Notes: generated by a model from the sequence alone, not told the origin. A DNA stretch of 64,000 nt from Trichuris trichiura (GCA_037903355.1 JBAJFE010000026.1:6944001-7008000), one strand, 5' to 3'; counted from the first letter of the stretch, positions 36,879 through 50,434 are shown. Made by a program: numbers and translations.

Positions 36879-39854
36879 CTATCAAAAGTACTAGATAGAC
36901 ATTTGATTCTTTCCATCATTATTGTATTGATGATAGACAGAATCAACAACGTTACGGCGTTAGTGTTCGTTTATGAAAATTTACCGTTGAAAGCTGGTTG
37001 TTCCCGCGTCAAGAATATGCCTCAAACCGCCTAGATTGTGAGCAATTAAACTTTCAACAGTACAACGTTTCTTCGGCTACTTTGACGCGATTGCTTGCAT
37101 CAACTCTTAAGTGCGTAGGAAAACCTATGAATCGATCGCTTTCTACATTTATGGTCTCATATCGCATCCTCACAATTCTTCCGTTGGACTTTCGCGGTGT
37201 CCATAATTAAAGACTTCGACGCTAATCAGCCGGCAGCCCTCTTCCAGTCATCAGCTCAAACATATGCTTCGTTTCTGCGCTTAGTTAAAGAGATGGAGTA
37301 TTGCTGCTGGTGTGCTTTCTTTCAGCCAACCTGTTTCACCCCTGGCTGAAATTAAGCCAAAACATAAGGCTGATGAAGACCGGCGGGAACAACGAACATG
37401 AGCATCACGAAAGGTCAACGGTAAAGCGGACAAATGTGCAAAAATTCCAATATATTGCTGCAATGGCTTGCCCTAGTAGTCATCTTTGGACTAAAAAAGA
37501 AAGAATAGCTTAAAATTAGCGCGCCGAAAAAAGCAAACGAATTTCTTCGGAAGTGACGAGCTTACAACCCGAAAATCATTTAGTCAATCTACAAATCTAT
37601 TCTTCTCCTTGCCGATTTCGGACAGTTGAACATCAATTGTATTAAGTATTAGCAGTGGAAATATATGCGCATTAGATTTGTCTATTATATCAATAGACTG
37701 GCGCTGTTCTGCCGCGTATCTCGAAAAAGCGCCGTTTCTGGCTTATCAGATTTTTTCTGTTTAAAAGAAAATCGGAAAAGTTAAAAGAACTTTACGTAAA
37801 ACATCGGAGTAGCTGAGAAATTGTACAGCGGCTCGTAAAACAATTCCGCGCTGCATTTTACTTACAACTTATACTTTCCCTTAGGGACAAACGAGCAAGT
37901 AAAAATAACGCTTTTCTGTTGAATATTCTTTTTAAAAATTAACATACAGCATAAGCAAATTTTGAGTCTATTCTCTTTTTTGCGCGCAAAAAATTCAGTA
38001 TTTTAATAGTAATCAGGTTTGTTCTATTCGTAAACACACGCTATCATAAACAACATTAACTGCGAAATTGTGACTTTGCCGGCTATTTTGTTCTGCCCTT
38101 ACCTTAGCCTACGCTTAAACAGAAGGCTTATTTTTTGGCTTAAGTAAAAATAGAATGGGATTGCCGGCATGCTCGCCAGTAATAACAAAACGGGACAAGT
38201 GCATGCTTAGCAGAAATAAAACGCACATTTCTTAACCACTGCGCAAAAAACGAAACGAATAATCAACGTTGTTTGCCTTCCTGAACGTTTACGAGTGGAT
38301 CGAACCTGATTACTGTTAGAGTACTGTATTGTAAAGAAAATGACCCTAATTTCAAATTTTTTCGCTTAGCCACTTCTTTGCCGCACTGTAAATTTCCCAA
38401 TAATCCTGTTCTGCCCTAACCAAGGCTTAAGCTTAAAAAATAAAGCTTACATCATGGTTTAGGCTTGCGTAAGAGCAGAGCAAGCCGGCTGGCACGCCTG
38501 GCCGAACGGAACTTGCACTTTTCAACTAATGGGGCGGTTAAAAGACAATATTCAAATTTTCTACTGCGCAACGAAGATAAACAGAATTTACGAAGCTTTC
38601 GATACCCACATTGACGCGGTGGCGTACAGGTATCTCTATAAGCCACATCGCTTAGCAAGTTGGTAACAGGACAATTAAAAAATCAAAAAATTTGCATATT
38701 CTATTCCATTGTTACTTACTAAGAAAATGCTTCCGTTAAGACGCTCGCTTCATCTTTGAAAATCGAATACTCGAATAATGATTTTAAAAAATGTCGTATT
38801 CCGCCGCGCAAATGCAAAACATTGCACGCATTTTTGAAATTCTTGACAGTTTCTGTCGCACTATCTCTTAGCATTGTTATATTTTAACTAACAAGTTTAC
38901 AGCGCGCGAAATTTGCATATGCAAATTTAACCAGTGGAAACATTTTGCAAAGAGAAATAGAGCGGTGAAAATTCCAAGAACAAATTAAGAGAAGAAAAAC
39001 TGAATTAATACAGTATGCTCTTATTCTGCGAATGCAGCGCTTTGATAAATGCGAGTCAATAAGCAGTTTGGTTATTAATAGATCAAAAAGCGGACAATGT
39101 GGAATTCATCCAAAGTGACCAACGTCGACAGGTACGCATATGCATTATTAAAATGAGAAAAAATGGTCGGGTACAAGCTACGTTTACTGGAAACAAAGGA
39201 AGGGCAGCCGTCAGACGACAAACGCTCTCTCTCATTCTCTCTTGCTCCGAATATATAGCGACGCGCGCGGCATTGGGTGCTCCAAACTTGTCACATACTT
39301 TCTTTTCGGTCAGAAAAAACATTTCCTATTACAAATTGTACAGCGAAAGAAAAAATGGAAAAAGTTGAAACGAGCTTACTCGCTCAGCCAATAAATAATA
39401 CAGATGAGTGAAACAATCATCAACAAAAAAAAAATAAAGTGCTAACAAAAATAATGACAACCAGCCAAAGACGACGACGACGACGCGCGCGACGTCTCCC
39501 TGCACTTTTGTATTAAAACAGATTAACGTATATGCATCTATATGGACGTATATAAATGAACGTATGTTGCAAAGAAACGACATGGCAATTAATGATGATG
39601 TTCCATCAATGATAAATAATGAGACCGCCGCGCCCAACAGACGAGAAGATAGTAGTAAACTTGAACTGAAACAACCAATGGCGAAAAATGCTTGCTTTGC
39701 CATCAGTCTTTCAAAAAGAGGAGAAAGTAATAAGAAAGTCTATTTCTACGGAATAAACCAGCATCAATGTGTCTTGGTGGTGGTGGTAGTGGTGGTACAT
39801 AAATATTTTTTAAAACGTTCTTAAAGAACTCGGCAATTTTTCTTTTAGCTATTT
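36879..39854. other. Intergenic, repeat-rich
   Basis: No gene is supported. The region holds fragments of the ~180-bp dispersed family (38088-38200 and about 38400-38510, recognisable by TGTTCTGCCCT, CTTAAG and GCCGGC words), GAC-type simple repeats at 39470-39490 and a GGT-type run at 39776-39796. These produce misleading open frames on the minus strand at 39329-39703. Confidence 0.4.
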
Positions 39855-42800
39855 TTAACGCCGACCACCATAGTAACGTTTTCTTTCAAACGAATATCTG
39901 TCCCTGAACGAACTACGGTTGTAGTAGTCTCGCCGCCGATTATAAGCATTGCCTGAAGGAGATCGTGACCATCGCCTTCGAATTGGACTTCGACTCCAAC
40001 GACGATACGGACGACGATCTTGACCACTTGAACTCGATTTTGTGCTTGAACCACTACTACGACGATGATAACGCTTACGGCTACGATGGTGGTGATGATG
40101 GTCACTTGAATGGCCGGACGAATTAGATTTGACGCTTTCGCTTGACGAACTGCTTCCATCAGATTGCTCGGACGATGAACTACTACTCTTCCTTGTTGTT
40201 CTATATCTACGACTTCTTGTCGAGGAAGCAGCAGCAGCAGGCGAACTTCTCGACACTTTCCTCGAAGCTACTCCCTCCTTTTTATCCTTGGCTAAATACT
40301 TTATTCTCTCTTGACGACGCTTCTCTCGTTCCATTTCAGCCCTTTCAGCCTGAATTGCTGCCTCTACTAACCAAATCTACCCACTTTGTAAACAATAGCC
40401 TACCTCCTCTTTAGTGTATGGCAAGTAGTATATGGTCGGCTTGCTTTTCGTCTTTTTGAATAAATTGTCCAAATCGAGCGCACGATCAACTTCCGGCGAT
40501 GAATCTGTAAAAAAAACAACAACAAACAGTAGACAAACATTATTTTAAATTGTCCGTACAAAATCAGCTGAACCTACCTTTCAAATACTCTGTATCGTCT
40601 TCGCGACTCGCGCTTCTTGACGACTCGCTACCCTGAAAACGTGGAAAATTATCAACGCGTACGCTTCTAAAAAGGGCCAATAAGCTGTACGTTAATTATT
40701 AGCCAACTATGCTAACAAACAAATTACTGGGACGATAATTTCGAACGAAAGCGGAAAGGGACAATCGCTATTTGAGTATTCAGTCATTAATGAAGTATAT
40801 AGCTTATGAATGAAGGTGAAAAAGACGAACCTCAAATCTACGACCATCGCCGGCACGTCTTGCTTTGGTACGCGGATAGTTGTCTAAAAATGGTTACGCG
40901 TTGGTTACTCAGGTGAACTATCAATTGAATACTCATATCGTCCCTACCCTCGCCATTCAGGTATTCCACCTAAAAAAAAGAAAACAAAAGGATTGTAAGC
41001 GGAAGAAAAGGAAGCCGAATTCTTACGTCTCCTTCGCAGCCGAAGTCGACATGCAAAAAATGTTGGTTTGTCTTGGGCCAACGAACCTTGTGAAGCGCCT
41101 CTCGAGCATTCACCGCCGACTCTAGCGAATCGTACTAAAACAAGAAAGTCATTGGACGCTAAGCCAAAAGGCCAAAGCGCAACCGCAAGCATATACAAAC
41201 CTGCACAATACAGACGGAACGTATTTTGTTAATCCAAAAATGCGTATTCGAAAAAGAACCAAACAGAGCCATTGTGTCGCGAAGAGTACGCACGGCGAAT
41301 GGTCTTGACAGACCGGTAATGCGAACCACCTTGGTTGGATGCTTCTGCGTTGGCGAAACGGGCCCTCGAAGCGTGATTGCTTCGGATAATTCTGGATTTA
41401 CTAAGAAAATGCAAAAGCGCAAATCTCAAACTTAACAAGAAAGCTTAAAGAAAAGGCTACCTTCGCTTAGAACGTCCCATTGCATATCGAATGAAAGAGC
41501 ATTGGTATCAACATTGACTTTAGCGGAAACCGCTGTTTTTTTCTGCCCCAACTTTTCTCGACTGATCGACGCCTAAAAGAATTAGATAAAAGCTGACTAC
41601 TTTGTACGGAAGACAAACTAGTTGCGCATACCTCATCTTGCTCCAAAGTATCGCAAGCGGCAACCATTGGAGTGGAACCCTGCAAGTACTCCCATCGCGT
41701 CTTAAAAAGGATGCAGCCCAAGCGGAAAACGCTATTTACCAACTTTGCCTCCTGATTTGGCTCCTCTTGGCGATCGTTGGGGAAAACTTCTAATTCCTGA
41801 CCAGCACTCTTCACCAAATTCTTGCACGCAAAAGCGAATAAGTTGGGCGAACAGCCGCGCGCCAAAACCCTTACCTCAATAACTTTCGTAGATATCACTG
41901 TCGAGGGAGCAAAGTCGTGCGAGCTTTTCCATTTTCGCTTCGGTTCCGCCGCCTGCTCGTCTGGGAAAAAAATTATAAACAAAATGGAGAGTCAACGCAA
42001 CGACGACGCTTGGCAAACAGCTACAGTAATTCAAAAAATTAAATCAATTTAAATCTGATACGCAGGTACTTCACAACGCGTCGAAAGGATTGCTTTAAAG
42101 TGGGATTTTGTAGCGCGTTTTGGCACCGCCTTTTTGGCTAACAAAGCCCAAAAAATCGCCGATTAATAGTTGATAAAATCTTTATGCCTACTGTAAGATA
42201 TTAATTGATGCGCAGGTAAAAATAGTCGGTTACATAACGCCCTCCGTCAATATTTAGAAAAAGCTCAAGTGAACAAATCAAAAAAAAATCTTTACATCTC
42301 TCAACCCAAACCTTGAAGAAGATAGTTTAAGTTAAAAGAAGATAAGCCAAGGTTACCCGCCATTGCTGGTCCTTTCGTTGGAGAAGAACTACAAAAGGAA
42401 CGAGAGTCAAAAAGCGGACAATGCAATACAGTCCAACTTACCTGTCCATAATTTCTTCAATATCGTTGCTTTTGTCGGCGGAAGCCTCAAATTCGAAAAC
42501 TTCTTGAAGGCTATCGCCTCCTTCTTCTTCGTCCTCCTCTTCTCGACTAAAAACGCGACATTGAATAGGCTTCAAGAAAACGAATAGCCCATTGTACCTT
42601 GGCTCAAATTCTTCCGACGAAGCGGGACTGCGTGCCGTCGTCAAGTCGCTGAAGAGCAAAATCAATTTCGTCCAAAACTGGTTAGTTTGAACTTCTCCGC
42701 TAAACGCTTACATTGGCTCCATTTCGTCCATGTCCGCGTCGGCTTCACTGACCAAAATCGACTCGTCGCAAACGTGTTCAACGTCGACGCGTTTAGGTGT

Positions 42801-45228
42801 GCTTGAAAATTGAACAAACGGTAAAAACGATCAAACGGAAAAGAGATAACGCGTCTTACTGCGTTTCCGCCGCCGCCGCCGCCGTCGTCTGCACGTCCAT
42901 ACCATCTTCGGATCTAAAAGAAAATTTAAATATTGTTGCCTAAATAAAATAGACTCATTCAGCTTACGACGTGTCGCCCGACATGATCGTTTCCTCGGGG
43001 GTTGAAAGCGCTTCTTTATCCTTAATTTCCCTAATACGATCCTCAGCAACGCTATAATAAGAGGACGGCTATTTTACGGGACGAAATATGAATAAGAGCC
43101 ATTTCGCTTACGACTTCTGCGAAAAGAACTTGTCACCTTCGTGTACGATAATGTCCGAACAAGGTACGTCAGGCGATGGGGTAAAAGAATCGGCGGAAAT
43201 GGACGTATCCGAATCGCTATCCAAAATTGTCAAAGATTCACTTGCCAAGACTTTCTCCTCGTCGCGAGCATGGACCGCCGTTGGCGAATAATTGGATCCC
43301 AGCTTGCTTGCACCATCGCTATGCATCGCTATGCTTTGCGAAGGGGTCTCCAAAACGATCGGCACAGGTTGAGTGGGCGTCTTTAATAATTCATCCACGT
43401 TGAAAATGTCTGAGCATTTCTGTGCTGGCATGTCAACTTGTTCCATTTCCTTCTCTTCCTTCTCGTCCTTGAACATCGATTCTTCTGTAGGGTGCGAAGG
43501 ATACTTCACTTCCATAACACGCTTGGACGCTTCGGCTGCCAACGAGTCTTTTACCAAAAATGGGCCCATGTTTGACTCCGTCTTGTGAGCTATAACTGCT
43601 GGCTGCAACGCAGGCAAAGCTTCCTAAAAAATTCCAACTCTGCGCACTTCGCTTTGCAAGCAAAAACAGCGCTCGCAAAACAATCGAACGAAAGCTGCGC
43701 TTAGCGGCAAAACGATAAACCTTCTTGGCAAAGTGATAATCAACAATTAAGGAAGAAATTCCATTTTGCGCTGTCGCCTAAAAGCGATAAATACCTTGCG
43801 GAACAAACCGTCGAAACAACAAGTCATTAGGGGGTACGGTAATCTTACAAAAGCGAATGAAGTGAGAGAAAGTAAATTTTTTACAACATTTAGCAGAAAA
43901 GCATTTTGAAGTTGTCGTCGCGACAAACTTGAAAGGAAAAGCCAACTACGGGAAGAGTAATTTCGGATCGACGGGCGACGATAAAGTTTTTAAAATTAAT
44001 TTGCAAAAGCAAACTGCTATACGCTCTGTAGGCATTAAAAGGTGCTGCTTTGGCAGTGTCAAATTAAAAGTGAATTAATATTGCAACTTAGCAAGAAAAA
44101 AAACAATAGCTTACGACGTCTATTGGCGACTCTTCGATTTTGCCTTTAACAACAGACTCATTCTGAACATCACCTACTACAGTAAACGACTCCACTGGAA
44201 CTTCGTGCTCATTGCCACCCATTTGGATATTTTCGTCCGTAGTTTCTTGTTTTCTTTGACTACGAAGGACGCGAGTACTGGATACGACTTCGGCGGATGG
44301 TTTTTGCCGTTTCCCCCCAATTTGGCGTCCACGTTTTGAACGTACTGCCTGACTCACTGCCAAAGCTGCTTCAACGTCGCTTGCCTCTTCGGCAGAACTT
44401 GCCGCTCTTGCGGCATCTATAATGACTAACTCGTAAACAAACAACTGCCATTGGCAATGAGCTTATAACGACACAATATTTTAGGTTAAGTATCGAATTG
44501 AACGACTGCAAGCTCTTAACATATAGACCCACCCGAGAGTATGGAGGTAAGCGCTTGACTACGCACTGATAATAAAGGCACTGTCAACTGGGATTTATAA
44601 TCGGAGTACAGCCGCGCTTCGGAAAAAGTATTTGTCGGCATTTTTGTTTTCATACTGAAAGGGCAATTATTTTATCGGCCAGTTATTTGCAACCTATGGT
44701 TTCAACTACTTTACAGGACAATGCCGAAATGTAATTAAGAAAAAAAGAACAGACAACAACTGCGAAAGACAAATGTTAGCAAAGTTTTTGCAAAAAATGT
44801 CTGTATGTACCTGCGGCCTTTTTAGCAGACTGTAACGCCGCTTGCTGCTGCGCTAAGTAAGAGGCGACAACTTCGCTACCCATAGCCCGCATCTGAAATT
44901 AGGTGAACGTTACATCCGAAAGGAGCAAATTGTAATGGAAGCTTGGATAGCATACACTAACGTTGGGAACGGTTCCCGGCCAACCGTCGCCGGGAACGTG
45001 AAGAGGAACGGGCGTTTCTTCTTTCGCCTCCGACAAACCAACCGCCTTTAAAAGACCGTAATGATCGGCTAAGAAGGAAAGTTGGTTATTTACATCTAAC
45101 AGCCGTTTGACCAAATCTTTTTTGACGCCGGAAGAGCTCAACTTGCGAGCCGACAACTGGCCACGCAACTGCACAACGGTCATCTTTTTTACTTGGGCCG
45201 CCGTCAGTTCTTCAGATGGATTATCCAT
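39855..45228 (-). CDS. ACIN1: Acinus homologue: SAP, RRM and RSB motif splicing/EJC protein
   Basis: The first exon (45228-44962) encodes a SAP DNA-binding domain (LTAAQVKKMTVVQLRGQL, KKDLVKRLL). Further exons, read on the minus strand: 44892-44811, 44654-44533, 44416-44115, 43623-43112, then short acidic exons 43051-42442, 41960-41875, 41820-41740, 41700-41632 and 41572-41461. The RRM spans 41400-41201 (VVRITGLSRPFAVRTLRDTM) and 41134-41028 (YDSLESAVNAREALHKVRWP). About 40505-40404 carries the RSB motif (LDLDNLFKKTKSKPTIYYLPYT) that binds RNPS1 and SAP18. The last exon (about 40366-39855) is an AERAEMEREKRRQER helix plus an RS/His-rich tail. Acinus forms the ASAP complex at exon junctions. 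At least four junctions, including those around 44.7, 42.2, 40.9 and 40.4 kb, do not keep frame as I read them. Confidence 0.88.
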
Positions 45229-47180
45229 TGTAAGCTACGTAAAGTGGGATGGTTCTGAAAATGCAAAAAATGGAAATGGCGCAAAGAAGAAGTACACTCG
45301 CTATGCCGCGTAACAGCCAAGCGTCAATCCGTTGGGCATCTCCCGCGTAACTGCTTCGCCGCATTAGTTCCTGCGCGCTTTGGCTTCACCGGCGAAGGGC
45401 GCGTAAAATCAAAATGGCGGTAAACAAAATTGTCAACACATTAGCTAGCATTTGACGCGCTGTACAAGTTGAAAGAGTGCCCGTTCGGGTCGCCAAAATG
45501 AGTTACAAGCTGGGACAACAGTGGTCGAACCAAGCTGGCAAATGCGTAAAACAAAACAGCGGCAACAAGTTTTCTCAAATTTGCCTACTGGATTAGTGAG
45601 CTTACGAAAAGTAGGTCATGATTTTCCCAAGGCAACGGATAAAACAGCGATTAACGCTAATCAACTTTATGTCTTACTGTGGTAGGAAGGCAATCGTAAA
45701 TTTCAGCCTGCAAACACTAAATCGAACGCCTTAGCTGTTAGGGAAACAAGGAATTTACGGAAGAAAATTAGGAGCTTGAAAAAATTCAAACCTGCCGTGT
45801 AATATAAAGTTAAGATAAACGTTCAATCTAAGAACGAAAACTACAGAATAAAAAGAAAGCAAGTTAGCGGACAACTTATGACAAGCTACTCGCTGTTGCC
45901 GTTTAGTACAGCGATTACACGGTTTCGCGTACATTTCCTGACGTGTTTTAGTGACTAGAAAACACGACGGGCTTATTAATTTACTCATTTTAGCTCAAAA
46001 AGTATTTTGTGATATGAAATAGACTGTCAACTGCTTTAAGCAAAAATAAGCTGTAAATTCGCCGCAAAGTACTTATGTATAAGGCTATCAACTATTTTTA
46101 ACGTTTGCGAGAAAACCAGATGTCAAATCGGCGAAATACCATTCGTAACTAGTAATAAAATTATCTTCATTTATATGACACCGAATTGAAACCGCGGCGG
46201 AAAATTTTTCTGTTATACGTGGTTATTAAAAATATTTATTGTTATTTGAAAAAAACGATCGAGCAGTTCTTTCAAAAAAGATCATTTTTAAGCGAAGTTG
46301 TTTGTGCTCATTGGCGATTTAGCGTACACCGCCCGCAGTGGCTAATTAGTCGAACAAACGCAACTCAAAGCTTTCAAACTACTTTTTTTGCCTGTTAATT
46401 TGCTTAAGGACCGCCTTAAACTGTTCAACTAGATTTCAGCAAAACTTATTTACGTCCGTTAATTCTGCCGACTGTAGAATGGAATGTCTTAAACTTTAGC
46501 TAGTAAAAGTTATTGTTGCCTTAGATGACCATGAAAGTGCATTTTAAGCTGTACTTTCGAAAATTAGAAAGTTATACAACATAATGATTTTCAGGTACAG
46601 TATTTTTAATTCTACAGCTAAAAGTGCCAGAATGCATGATGACCATTTGACGCAGACGGTTTGGTCAGCACAGCTTTGCTGTAGCGCTCAAATTTTTTTT
46701 GACGCCATTTTGTCAGCGTAGAAACGTTTTTTCAAACGAATGGCTTTAAGATTAAGGAGGAGGCTGCGGTTTTGTGGGTTTTGTACTAAGCGATCAGAAC
46801 TTTCGGAAAAGTTGCTCGTTATCTTGCTCCATTATTGTAGGAAGTGTTGAAAATGAGATAAGCAGAGTCGATACAAGCATTGCTGAGTTGCTCGAAAGTA
46901 CGGTCGCTGCGTAGTAGCGTAAACAAAATTTTGCCCATTTAAGAGTGAAGTAAAATTAAAGATATAAGCCACAATTGTCTCTCCGTTTGTCTTATTTCCT
47001 CAATAAATGTTCCTTCAGAACAGCTCGTTAGCTAATGATTCGTTACTGAAGAAGTATCTGCCAGAAGGACCAATTATACTTATAAAAAGCATGCTAAATA
47101 CACTATTCCAGTTGTAGATAACAGTATGGTATACAGTTAAGATAAATCTGCGTAGGGAGCTCTTAGCCGCCGCACCATCA

Positions 47181-47366
47181 GAAGAATGCAGGTTCAATTC
47201 CGGCAAGCGCGCCGGCAATCCTGTTGTGCACTTGCTAGCAAGCATGCTTGCTATGTTTTCTTGCGATTACTTAAGCTTGAGCCAAACTGGATGATTTTTA
47301 TTTTTTCTTAGATTTGAGCAAGGGCAGAACAGGATCGCCGGTAAACTACAGTATGACAGTGGGGCC
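47181..47366 (+). repeat. ~180-bp dispersed repeat, copy B with intact B-box-like motif
   Basis: Starts GAAGAATGCAGGTTCAATTC, continues through CTTAAGCTTGAG and AAGGGCAGAACAGG, and ends CTACAGTATGACAGTGGGG. The word GGTTCAATTCC at 47191-47201 fits the Pol III B-box consensus. Other copies read GGTTCCTTTCC here, as if the box had decayed. That suggests a tRNA-derived SINE, not proven. Confidence 0.65.
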
Positions 47367-48453
47367 GTTTTTACGAGACAAAATCCGTTAACGACTCTTG
47401 CTACGGTCATCAAATTCAAATTCACACGCATATGTAACAATTTGGTTTATTTTCATGACAAAAATTGAATAGTTGTTTCACATTGGCCGGAATCTCGTGT
47501 ACAGTTTCGTTGCGAATAATAGGAGCTTCATCAGTCGGTTTTTTCTTTACGTAAAACTTTATCTTTTATGCCGCATTTGTTGGTGACTGTTTTCGAGGTT
47601 TGTTGTTGGTTATCGATTGTTCTGAAAATAAAATTTGCCTCTATTCATAGCTGTTCATTTTTATGTCTACTTTTATCATTGATCAATAGCGGCCTTGTCC
47701 ATATTGTCCATACATTAATGGTTAATCTGAAAGCAAACACTGCTCACATTCCCGCTAAGGTGCATCATTCAAACTTACGCCGTTATTACGCCAAGCAGCT
47801 ATTGATCAAGAGTGAACTGGTATGCGCAATTGCGCACACGTTTCGGAATGCCTTTTAGTTTTGGAACTATCACTTCATAACGCCGCCTGCCGCAGCAGGC
47901 AGCCAACTGTCAACTGCCAATCGAAACCTACAGGAAAAGCATTGTTGCCTATTTTAAAGTGACGCAAGGTGCCTGCGACTCTGTAAACTTTAAAGTGTAT
48001 GCAGGATGTATGTTCCCTGAATAACTGCCGCATAGTTAAGATCTGATAGTCTGACAAGCACATCCCGGGAACTACGCAGTTGTTTCGGTAAGTCTTTTTT
48101 TAAAAAACGTGTTGCCGCAATAAACAGAATAAACGAATTGGGTCTTGCAGCAGGCCATTTGGCTTCAAATATGTATAGCAATGCAACTGCTATGTAAATA
48201 ACCGTTAAAAGGGTTTGCGTGGGGAACAATAATAAGAAAGAAAGTTATGCAGACATTAGAGAACCAATCATTGTTCCGTGAACGGTCTGCATTACCGTTT
48301 CCTGGCATTAAAGAACACGTAACCCCTTTCCTTCATGCTGAAGCCCTGATTAATTGTTCTGTAGCTCCTTACAGTGGCAGACAACAATGATCCTGTTGCT
48401 GCACTCCGAATTTCACATTATTCTTCCTTTGGCACTTAGCCGTTCCATCACCT

Positions 48454-48630
48454 GAAAAATGCAGGTTCCTTTGTAACAAACTTGCGCCCATGCTGTTGTG
48501 CGTAAACTGGCAAGCGTGCCGACCACCTTGTTTAACTAATGCTTAAGTTCAAGACAAAATGTAAGCCTTATGTCGAGAGTTGCGCATAAGTAAGGGAAGA
48601 ACAGGATGAGAGGCAGCGTTACAGTATGAC
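48454..48630 (+). repeat. ~180-bp dispersed repeat, copy C
   Basis: Starts GAAAAATGCAGGTTCCTTTG, with interior CTTGTTTAACTAATGCTTAAG and GTAAGCCTTATGT, and ends GAAGAACAGGATGAGAGGCA then GTTACAGTATGAC. Same order of blocks as copy A. Confidence 0.75.
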
Positions 48631-49215
48631 ATCGTGTAAAAAGACGTAAACCCTTCTTTCACACTTTTATCAATAGGTCCAGATAAACCCGAAAGCTTCG
48701 CCTCACTGTTTTTTTCTTCAGCAGCATTAAAGGGACGCACGCCTGATTTCAAATCTGAAAATTGAACACTCGTAACATGGGCAGTTGAATACATTTTCTT
48801 TCCTAGAACCGGAAGATCGAACAACGTAGATAAAAGTAAAGAAATGAGTGCTACGCTATTCTTGCGCTATTATTTCTCGTTTTTATTTGCTATTTGGGCT
48901 GACCCGTCTTTGGCGAGAGTTGCTAAGTGGGTTCGCTACTAGTTATTAAACTGCGTTCACTAGTCCGTGATTTTATTGCAATCAACTGAAACTACTTTTC
49001 AGGTAATATTTACAGGAAAGACCCGCGTTGATACTACAGCCACAGTGACTTTCGTCATGATGTTCAAAGGATTCTTTGTGATATAATTAGAGGCAGAATA
49101 ATACGAAAACAAAAAACACAACGTTAGTATGACACGTTCGCAAACGTGCAGCGAACACGATTTTTTACGGAAAAGGTAAGATGACGCAGTAATTGTGACT
49201 TCTTAGGCCTTATCT

Positions 49216-50405
49216 TCAATCGTACCTTTTAATCAGAGTACGGTAGCCACTTCGTACCCTCAATGGTCATTGTGCGTGTGGCTTTTAATGGTGCTGCTTG
49301 CCATTTTCTGCTTATACTTAATAGTTGTGCCGAATGCGGCGAAAGCCAGTAGCAAAGAATTGTTTGTTGCTCGGCGTAATAGTACTGATCCATTGTACAT
49401 ACAGCGGTGCTTCCCATCGCTCCTATCTGCGCATATTGAAGCGTGATTATCGCTTTCTGCCAGCGGATATTATTGTTGAGTGTTTGGTTGCTCTTGTGAT
49501 CATTATCATTAGTGCTTCAGCCGTTGGAGGCGATTTCGTTCCCATTCGGATCGATGTACAGGTACGTTGAGCTTTGATTTCAATTGTTATTGCTGCTTAT
49601 TAAAAATAATTTATTTATTTAGATCGGCTCAAAATCGTTGGCCAATTTGTTCGACGGTGTTTCATTTTTTGTGTTCAATCATCGCGGCAGAGTTATTGCT
49701 TCCGCTTTAGAGGAAAACTTTACGTCACCATCTTTGCAATGATATCGTCCAGTCAACTTCGGCTTTTCCGTTCTTTGTTCCAATCAATGGGACCTTAGTG
49801 AGCTCTTTTCCTTCATCGACTGGTAAAATTGGCCCATACGCTCATTGCATATCGATGGTTCGTCAATTCGACATGGAAGGGTTTTTATGCGCTTCTTTCA
49901 TGAGAAGAAAGGTAAAAACAGCAACATCAGTACACTCAGCTTACGAAAGTTTGTTAGCCAATGCTATATATATATGCTTTGTGAAGTTAATTGTAAGAGA
50001 ACATTGGCAAGTGCCTATATCACAAGCTTTGAGCTATACAATTCTCAAATATAACCTTTCGAAAAAATGGTTATTGGACTTAGTGGAAGCAAGACGTATT
50101 TGGTGCCAAAGCAATGTCTATAAAAGCTTCGCAAAGATGAAAGATTATTTTGCAAAAAGCTTTGTTACTGTAATTTATTTGTCTATCGTCTCTATGGCGT
50201 TGAAATATTTTGCAATTTCAGATATTTCGAATTGAAAGCCTTCATAGAGATCGTGTAGCAGTCAAGTTCGCTAATACATTACAGCTTATTGGATTTTATG
50301 GCGACAAAGCGGGATATGTTATTCCAGTGGAGTTATTGAATCGTTACAAACTTACCGCGCATCATATTGAACCTGAACATGAAAACGAAATATACATCGC
50401 GGTTG
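49216..50405 (+). repeat. Segmental duplication, copy B (EMC5 plus broken NDUFAF6)
   Basis: Direct duplicate of 27519-28861, about 21.7 kb away. Intron and exon sequences of EMC5 are nearly identical between copies. The NDUFAF6 part carries small and large deletions. Similarity fades at about 50405, before the last NDUFAF6 exon. Confidence 0.9.
49334..49742 (+). CDS. EMC5: ER membrane protein complex subunit 5 (MMGT1), copy B
   Basis: Exons 49334-49561 and 49623-49742, with the intron at the same place and length as copy A, encode 115 residues. The protein differs from copy A at about three positions (PVAK for PIAK near the N terminus; IGSK for MSSK at the exon 2 start). Splice sites, start and stop are intact, so it could be functional, giving two near-identical EMC5 genes. 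The upstream 80 bp differ between copies, so the two may not share a promoter. The duplication looks recent because the intron is also conserved. Confidence 0.85.
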
Positions 50406-50434
50406 AAGATATACCTGAACCTGCCTTGGCATGA
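49739..50434 (+). pseudogene. NDUFAF6: NDUFAF6 pseudogene (duplicated copy)
   Basis: Begins with the same ATGA overlap as the intact gene, but a 1-bp loss in the T-run near 49770-49780 shifts the frame to an early stop. A larger deletion after about 49914 removes the sequence corresponding to 28229-28340 of copy A (the FNAELSRI region through FWKDI). The donor-acceptor region near 50180 has lost the bases corresponding to the end of exon 2 and its splice donor. The C-terminal exon is missing entirely. Fragments still readable include KWLLDLVEARRIWCQSNVYK and GDKAGYVIPVELLNRYKL. It is a decaying duplicate. Confidence 0.88.

Larger units (their letters stand above)
45229..49215. other. Gene-poor stretch between acinus and the second EMC5 unit
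   Basis: The first 200 bp are presumably the acinus promoter. No coding gene is recognised beyond it. Two copies of the ~180-bp family (47181-47366, 48454-48630) lie here. A CAGCAGGCAG-containing sequence at 47880-47925 has an inverse relative at 34075-34115. Confidence 0.4.

Noticed and set aside
39329..39824. Hydrophobic minus-strand frame and valine-rich plus-strand frame
   Set aside because: Both arise from simple repeats (GAC and GGT runs) and AT-rich sequence; no splice or family support.
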